From the NCBI GenBank assembly GCA_013359255.1, contig JABWCF010000012.1, positions 1-64,000 of the forward strand: a stretch of DNA of 64,000 bases, written 5' to 3'. Of this stretch, positions 1 to 7,700 are shown in pieces. This DNA comes from Flavobacteriales bacterium (lineage in GTDB: Bacteria; Bacteroidota; Bacteroidia; Flavobacteriales_E; Vicingaceae). The notes under the pieces were generated by a model. The model saw only the letters and a list, made by a program, of their open reading frames with translations. It had not been told where the DNA came from and did not search any database. The first letter of the stretch is position 1. Each line of letters begins with the position of its first letter. The position numbers and the translations under genes were made by a program.

Positions 1-126
1 GCTTTGTTTATCTTGCTCCATACCACCAAAGCCGTAGCGGTACTGGTTTGCGTTTAGGTTGTTGGGGTTGGGTTGTGTGCTGCCAAAGGTAGAGAACTTT
101 TTGCTTGTATTTACGCTTTTACACAT
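1..126 (-). CDS. Orphan RHS core-end stub, partial (runs off the window)
   Basis: On the minus strand an ATG at 126-124 opens a frame that stays open to the window edge. Its first 12 or so codons are unrelated to the main RHS gene; from about residue 14 it reads the same core-end sequence (GSTQPNPNNLNANQYRYGF, then GGMEQDKQS) as residues ~2498-2527 of the 2821-residue RHS protein. At DNA level bases 1-89 match 2683-2771 with one synonymous difference. The known pattern in RHS loci is that displaced C-terminal toxin tips carry a short piece of core so they can recombine onto the main gene. The tip itself lies outside this window. Whether the stub is translated from this ATG is inference. Confidence 0.7.
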   Translation of the reverse strand, partial: MCKSVNTSKKFSTFGSTQPNPNNLNANQYRYGFGGMEQDKQS

Positions 127-264
127 TAGCCAAAGGTATTAAAATTCTTGTTGTTGCAAAGCTGTTTTTATGCTTGCTAAAAATGCAAAGGTGGAACGAA
201 GCCCAATCACACAAACACATACGCTACAGCTTCGCACCTACGGGGGATACCATAAAGTGCATAT

Positions 265-849
265 TTAAGGTTCTCTTTTTACTTCTACATAAGGATTAGC
301 GTATTGCTCGTACTCTTTTAGCATTGCTTTTATTTTTTTCTCCCACTCCTTTTGTTTCTCCTTATTCTTTGAAAAATTGGTTTCTTGGTCATACAGTTCA
401 TCCATTTTTTTCTCTTCTAAATATATTTTTTCTCTTATCTCTTTTAGTTCAATGGCTGTTTCATTTAAATCGTAAGAAATGTATTCCATGTATGCCTTTC
501 TTAGTTTTCTTGTAAAAATTTCCGCTAAATCAAAATGTAATTGTTCATGTTCTAAGAGATTTTTACCAACATTGTAGCGTTTCCATGAGCTATTCCTATC
601 GAAATAACAAAAAATATTTATATTAATACTACTTTTACTTAGACCTACTTGTTTTACCTCTCTGATAATAACAGTTAATGCATCTATTGGAAGATTGCTG
701 ATGTTTCCATTGAAATCATTCCATTTTAGCTTATAGTTTTCTGTCCAAGGAATGTAATCATCATCTACAATAGTCGTTTGCTTTTTTTTAAGAGCACAAC
801 TGCCTACTAAAAAAATAAAGCAATATGTAAGGAATATCAATCTTTTCAT
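265..849 (-). CDS. DUF922-like lipoprotein (putative Zn-peptidase fold)
   Basis: A 194-residue protein with a lipoprotein-type signal (hydrophobic residues 4-17, Cys18 after VGS), so probably anchored in an outer or inner membrane. The middle holds H101-E-Q-L-H105 followed by FDLAE, the HEQxHFD-type motif of DUF922 proteins, which resemble metalloproteases; W43-x2-F46 also fits the family's opening motif. The last 60 residues are a charged, probably coiled, helix. Its ATG overlaps the stop of the upstream tip remnant by 4 nt, suggesting coupled translation. It sits among toxin/immunity modules of an RHS locus, so it could be an immunity or accessory protein of the displaced tip; that is inference. 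Catalytic activity is not shown. Confidence 0.65.
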   Translation of the reverse strand: MKRLIFLTYCFIFLVGSCALKKKQTTIVDDDYIPWTENYKLKWNDFNGNISNLPIDALTVIIREVKQVGLSKSSININIFCYFDRNSSWKRYNVGKNLLEHEQLHFDLAEIFTRKLRKAYMEYISYDLNETAIELKEIREKIYLEEKKMDELYDQETNFSKNKEKQKEWEKKIKAMLKEYEQYANPYVEVKREP

Positions 850-1448
850 TTTGCCAATTTTATGGCCGGATTAGCACCGCTTACCACTTTAATTTTAGCC
901 CCATTTACACCATGCTGTTTTACTTGTTCAAGTATTTCGTTGGCTATGCTTTGAGCATTTACTCCACTGCCCCCTGTTATTACCACTATTTTGCCATTTT
1001 TTTTAGCCAAATTTGATATCCGTTTAATAATCTCTACATGATTAGATGTTTTTAGCCTGTTTGGGTCTAACATAAATTCATATAAGCCTTCTATATCATT
1101 AAATGAATTGAAATGCTTACCTGTTTTTTCAATTTTTGATTTGTCGTTAATCTGAATACCGTGCACATCTCCCATTTCTCTTTCTACTTCTTCGAAAATT
1201 TCTTCATCAGTTTTCAACTTTACTTTTACACGTATGTTTTGCCCACTTTGGTCGGTTCTTCCACCGCTATTAGCACAATCACTGCACCAGTAAAACTCCC
1301 ACCCATTCATTTCTGCTTGAGAAGTTTCTGTTTGAGACCATTCTTTTGCTATTTTATTTAATTGGTCGGCAGTAAGTTTCGTTTCATTTTTATAACCAAT
1401 TCTTTTATCTGCTTCCTTTCGTATTGCATCGTTGTGTATCCCCCTCCA
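846..1448 (-). pseudogene. Displaced RHS toxin-tip remnant lacking a start
   Basis: The frame is open from directly after the TAG stop of the upstream immunity-like gene and encodes about 200 residues, but the first ATG is at 1310 (residue 47) and there is no GTG or TTG before it. The 46 residues before that ATG look like genuine coding sequence, rich in charged residues (for example DAIRKEADKRIGY). A Cys pair (WCSDC) follows the ATG, then a helical region and a C-terminal segment with IVVITGGSG. I do not recognise the domain. The likely reading is a C-terminal toxin domain that has lost its RHS core. A shorter protein from 1310 (154 residues) remains possible. It overlaps the downstream DUF922 gene by 4 nt. 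Confidence 0.5.
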
Positions 1449-1796
1449 CTATATTTGATAACAAGAAACACAAAGTTTAATCCCATTATCACCTAATCTT
1501 TTTAAATCTTTTGCTTCAAATTCCATGTTACATTGCTCATCATACTCATAAATCATCCATATTGTAATTTGATTTCTCCGTATACCAATTTTTTCTAATA
1601 ACACATATTTATTTTCAAGTATGTTTAAAAAAATATTTATGAAATCATAATATTCATCATTCTCGTCTACAACAACTTCATAAATCCAAACATTTTCATT
1701 ATCGTTATCTTTAGAATTAATTTCCAAAATATTATTAACCATTTTTAATATAGGCTTATTGCTATACATCTGAATGCGGTAAAATGCTTTTGCCAT
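1449..1796 (-). CDS. Probable immunity protein for the RHS tip (DUF4279-like)
   Basis: A 115-residue, acidic, soluble protein whose ATG lies 1 nt after the RHS stop codon, the usual place for an immunity gene. The end (QCNMEF, then a LxxLGDNGIKLCVSCY-type finish) resembles DUF4279 proteins, which are small and often found beside polymorphic toxins; I place this from memory of the family pattern. No signal peptide or membrane segment is visible, so it should act in the cytoplasm, binding an incoming toxin tip. Its TAG stop is followed in the same frame by the tip remnant. Immunity function is inferred from position and size, not shown. Confidence 0.6.
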   Translation of the reverse strand: MAKAFYRIQMYSNKPILKMVNNILEINSKDNDNENVWIYEVVVDENDEYYDFINIFLNILENKYVLLEKIGIRRNQITIWMIYEYDEQCNMEFEAKDLKRLGDNGIKLCVSCYQI

Positions 1797-1797
1797 A

Positions 1798-4700
1798 TTA
1801 CAAGAATTTATAAAGAAACTCTAGAAAATCAAATACAGAATAACTAGTTTCGTAGCTTGGTTTTCCTTTAAATGGAGAAAATTTAGATGGAGTTAGTACT
1901 ATCTTAGCTCCTTTAACTGTTATATCAGGATTATCGCCAACCAAATGTGCAAATTTTTCAAATCCAACATGATGCAGCCATTTTTCTTTCACTTGATGAT
2001 AAAATTTTGGATTTACAAGCCTTCTTCCAATTTTAATTGCCCTATCACCTTTTCTCAATGGACCACCAAGTATATCTGGCGGATAGCCCATGTAGGGCTG
2101 CAAACCCGATGAAATATTTCCTAAATTATCTACTTCCTGCATACCGTATGTTCTTGGGTACGCTGTATGCCAAAGCGATTCCCAAATTCCATCCGTAGGT
2201 GTCATTACAGGAGTGCCAAGGGGTAGTACTAACGTGTTTTGAACGTTAGTCCCTCCTGATTCATTCAATGGTTGTGGGCAAGTAGTACAAGCATACAAAT
2301 CATTTGCGGCAAGGTTGTTTGAAGAGATACTTTCATTACCCACCCCTAACTCTCTACCACCGCTTGTAGCCGAAGAAGTAGGCAAAAATGCACTCTGCAT
2401 ATACGTGCCAACCATAGATGCCTGCATACCTGAGCGTATGGCAAGGCTAAGGAGTGTTTGTGCCGAACCGGCCAATGCACCGCCAATGCCACCTATGCTT
2501 CCGCCTGCTCCAATACCTCTGCGTTTGTTGGGTACGGCAATGGCTCCGCTGGGGTCGGTATAAAAAATGGGGTTATTATCAAATGCGGTGTAGGGGCTTT
2601 GCCAAGGTTGTGTAACGGGGTCGGTGCTTTTCCAGCGGGCTATGCGGGGGTCGTACTGGCGGAAATAGGTGGTGTAGCTGCTGCTTTGTTTATCTTGCTC
2701 CATGCCACCAAAGCCGTAGCGGTACTGGTTTGCGTTTAGGTTGTTGGGGTTGGGTTGTGTGCTGCCAAAGGGGTAGAACTGCTGTCTGCTCAGTATATCG
2801 GCAGTGTAATATTCTTCTATATCGGTGTTTTGGGTAATGTCTACCACCACATCATCAAAATAGGTTTCGCATTGTGTGCTGCTTACATGGGTATATACCT
2901 CTATGTATTGGTCCTGACTGCCTCCCGAGGGAACGGTATAGCTTACCGATAACTGATGCCATTGCTGGCCGGAGTACGTGTAATTGAGGTTATCGGCCTG
3001 AGGTTCTACCAAGGTGCCACAATCATATAAATCTACCTTTAAGCTGCCTGCATTTTGAGCCCCTGTACAGCCGGCAGAACGCAAGCCATAGATGGTAACA
3101 TCTACATCATCGCCCGGTTTTACGCTTATTCGCATACGCGGTCCGTAGGTGTCGGAACTAGTCTGACGTATAGCGTAGGTGCCTGTATTAACGTAATTGG
3201 TACTCATTAGCGGACTGTAGTTTCCGGTTACAAATATAGGAAAATCTGTTCCTTCGTACGAACTTTCTGTAATTTTATGTACACCTGAACCTGCCACACC
3301 CATTTTTTTATCGCTAATAGTAAGCAATACGTGTTCTAAGTGGTTGGTAAGTTCGTACTCGCTGCTGCCAAGCAATTGTTCGTGTTCCATCTCGTCCGTA
3401 TAATGTGTGTATTCGTTTACGTAGGGGGTGGGAGTCTGAAAAACACCAACTCCATCAAAGTACCCTTCATTGGTATAGCTTGTTGATTCAAAGAGATAGC
3501 TGAGCAACAGAGGGTCTCCGGGCAACCGCATACCTATTCTTTTGTGTGCATATATGGGGTGCTCGCTCAGGCTAAAGTTCATGATAAAATCATCACCAGT
3601 TGTTTCGTATTTTTTTTCATATACAGCCATTACGTTTCCGGCTGCATCGTGTGCATAATAGGTATATGTCCAGTCCACTTCGTTGGTAAGGCCGGTTCCG
3701 GTGCGTGGTTTTTCCAGCTTCATTACGCGGTTGCCCAGTGCATCGTAGGCAAATTCCAAATCGGGTTTGCTGCTGTTTCCTGTGCGTTCTATTTTCTGTA
3801 TTTTGCCATATACTGTCCACTCTATATGGTCTATTTCTTCCTGCACATCGCTTTGTAGGTTTCCTATAGCATCGTAGGCATAGTTTCCAGAAGTTTGTCC
3901 GCTGGGCAAATCGCTGCTAAAAGGGCTTCCGCTAACTGCATCTTCCACATATTCCAGTTTGTTTGAGTTGCTGTAGTAATGGTAGGTAAAATCATCCATA
4001 TCGGGCGTTCCGCCATAACCGTTTCGCAGCAGTTCCAAAAAGTTGCCGTTTGCATCGTAGTTATATGCACAGGCATAATCGGTGGTAGAGGAAGATCCGC
4101 TCCATGTGTTTGTGGTAAGGTTAAGGCCTGTAAAATTAGTTTGAGTTTTCAGGCGGTTCAACTGGTCGTAGCGGTAGTTGTACCCGGCATGGCTCATACC
4201 GGAAATGGCAACAGCCATGTGGCGTATATTTCCGTTGTACAGTGAGCTGTTGCTTACATCAAAGGGGGTGCCGGAAACGCTTGCCTCAAATTTATCGCCT
4301 GCAGAAAATTGGGCTATATCGGCATAATCGGTATTGTAATAACCCAATGTATAGCCAAAGGCATCGCGGGCAATGCGTGTGTGTAGGTATTTGTTGTAAG
4401 CGTCATACGGGTTGGCAAGTGTTAAATCACCGTCTTTTCCAATATCCCGTGTTTCATCTAATGTAGTGGCATTTGCTCCTTTCAGCCAGCCCTGCAGTGT
4501 ATAAGCATAATCGGTGCCCTGTACTTTGTACTGCCCGGTTTCTATGCGTGCCAAAGGGCCGTGGGCATAATAGAAGTACTTGGCATCTTTGTTCCACAAA
4601 AACCCGTTGGCCGAAGTGTATGCTTCTTTTAACCTTCCGCTTTTATCAAAGGCATATCGGTGCAGGAAGTTATCGCCCGGTATCATGTTAACAGCAGGAG

Positions 4701-7700
4701 ATCCAAATTCTCTTATTTTTCCGTAATGCACCTGCAATATGTTTCCGCTCAAGAGTTCGAACGTATATTTGGTAGATTTTTGAGGAGGAATAGGACCTGA
4801 AGCCCCTGAAACACTAGCGTATATATAGTACAAGGCACTATTGTCTTGTATTACTTCTTTTACATTACCGGCAATATCGTAGCTGTAATGGGTGGCATGG
4901 GTAAAATCGTCTTTAAACTGGGTATCGTCTTCGTAATACGCAATGGTAGCTACCCTGTAATGTAAGTTTTCCTGCTTTTCGTTGGCAAATAATAGGGGAA
5001 TGTTGGAATTCAGAAGCTGGTCGTAAAAAGTACGGGTAATTTGTGTGCATGTGCCTGCTGCAAACCAACTGGCAAACGTAGCAGGGTTTTCTGCTGTAGC
5101 TTGTGAAAGTGCGGTACTTTGTTCTATTTCGCCCATTTCGGTAACTCTTCCGCTTTCATCGTATAAGGTGTAGCTGTAGTTATTAGGGGTTTGCTTGGCG
5201 TTTTGCGAAGCCACTAATCGTCCGGCTATATCGTAGAAGTATAAGGTAGTTCCTGCATCGGGTGAGTTTTGTGTTACAATCTGGTTTTGGGTATTGTAGG
5301 CATAATGCGTTTCAAGAGTATGGTTAGGTACAAGTTGGGTAGTGCCTCCATTCTTCATATAATTGAAAGCGGTTGTTACATTAGCTCCGCTCAGCATATC
5401 AACCCCTTTGGGTGGTACGGTTTTATTTAAATTTCCTGCCCTGTCGTAATAATACAAGGTATAATGGTGTTCTCTGTCTAAGTAAATGATTTCAAACACT
5501 TCGTTTGCCGCAGCCGTAAGGCATTTATTCAGTATCTGCTGGCGTACAATCTCCTTTTGCTGGTTATAATAGGTTAGATAAGCCTCTTCTGCATTTTCCT
5601 GTGCCAGTTTCAGCAACTCGTTTTCACAAGGGTCGGAGGGGGCGTTCTGTTCCTCTGCCCCATTGTTACACAGAGCAATTTCTCCTGCTTCGCAATAACA
5701 AGTTGAAATGGGATAACAGGAAGCTGTACCATTTAATTCAGCTGTAAACGATATACCGTTTTTCAATACCTGAGCATAAATGGTAAAGTTATGCACAGTG
5801 CCGCAGTCTTCGTTTGCTTTCTGCAAGTTGTAAAATCCGGTAATGTGTTCAAATGTAAAGCTGCTGTCGGCAGGAATGTGCAGTATTATTTCGCAGTTTT
5901 CGGTATAGGTATCAGGATGACCTATGTTCAGCGTAAGTACGGTATCATTGCAAACATCATTATCGTTGGGTTCGGCACATGCCCAAAAATAATAATCGTT
6001 GGTGTAGCTCTGTAATGAACTGGTTCCGTAGAAAGAGGCTATATCAACTTTGTTCTGATAGTTGTTCAGCAATTTGCCGGCCTGAGCCAAATTATGCAGC
6101 AATGCCTGTATATCGTCTGCTTCCTTGCTTGGTTTCTCGCATACCATACCCTCGTTATCAAGCACGTCACAGTTTAGTATAAATTCCTTGTATTGTGTTG
6201 GCGATAGGTTATATCCGAGCAGGTTATTCATATATACGGCAAACAACTGATAATAATTATCTGCTCCAATGGCATAAGCATGTTCGCTTTCGAATGTTTG
6301 CACATGCGTAAGTATCTGGTCGCAATCGAGGCATTGTTTGCAGGTGTAAGAAGGGAACCATTCCCGTTCTAATGCATCTACTGCGTTTTTGGCAGCTGTA
6401 TTCCAGTTAGCACCCGGCTCCCACGGCTGACTTGTGCCGCTAACATAGGCTTCGCTGCAAGCACAAACGTAGTCTTTTATATCAGTAACAAGCAGTCCGT
6501 AACTGTTAGCAAAATATGCAGGAAAAGAGGCAACCCCGTTAGGTAAGGTATCGGTATTGAAATAATCGTAATGCGACTGTAAAATCATATCACATCCGCA
6601 TGTATCAAGTTGTTTTCCGACCTCGCTATTGTAACTGTTGTATGGACCGGGAGTGTGAATAAGCAGAGCGTTACATGTATCTGTGGCATAGTTGCTGCCC
6701 AAGTGCCAGGCTAGTATTTCGTGTATATCTGCGTTGCCGTTTGACGTGGTAACCGGATTGGGTAGCGTAGTTGCCGGAGTAGGATGATCAACATTGCAGC
6801 CAAGCGAACACAGTTCCATCAGTTCGGCAGCTATAGCAATTGAATCCTGCTGACTGTAACCACATTTCAGCAGTTGTTGCATCCAGGTATCTACGTACAG
6901 AGAACAAAGATTGCTACAGTTTTCTGATATCATATCAATGTACTCGTCTTCCATATATTGCTCAATATCGTTTGGTTCCTCTCCGCCAAAGAAATCGAGC
7001 ATGCTCATATTCCGTTTGTTTTTTTGTTCGTACAACGTAGCGTTGTAACAAGGTTGCAGAGTGTCGTTGTCTGCATCATAATCGTTACCATTGCAATATG
7101 GAGTTTGCACGTAAGGAAAACAATCGAAATCGTTCAGGGTTTCATCGAAATTGGAAACACCTATGCAACCGTTATAGCATTTGTTCACAATAGCGTATTC
7201 TGTAGCAAGCAAATCGTATATTTTGTGTTTTTCTGCCAAGTAAAAACCTTTAAACATATCCCATACCTGATCGTTTTTGCAAGTGTCATCATCTATTGTA
7301 ATACCAGACAGACAGGTATTTATGGCCGATTCGGTTGTGTCGTTCGGACAACGTGTAACAGCCATTGCCCATTGCCACATGTTATAGGTTGTTGAACCAA
7401 GCGTTTTGTAGCTGTTTATAGTATTTTGCATTTGGGTATTATAAGAATTGCCATTGCCTCCGGTATCAAAGAAAGGGTCTTTGTTAGTTGTATTGGCCGG
7501 AATACCCATACTGTTTGTCATGTTCAAAGGATTAAACAAGCCGAGATTCCAAGCCTCATCAAAACTAATGGTAGTTTCAATAAGCTGGTCGTACGTGTGG
7601 CTATCATCATTCTCAGTACACCATGTATAGTAACAGTATTCGGGATGATACGTTACCATTGAATTTGCCCAAGAAGTCTGCCAATTGGCAAGAAATTCTT

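Noticed and set aside
105-299. Plus-strand frame of 64 codons near the left edge
   Set aside because: It lies opposite the RHS stub and part of the intergenic region and has no coding character.
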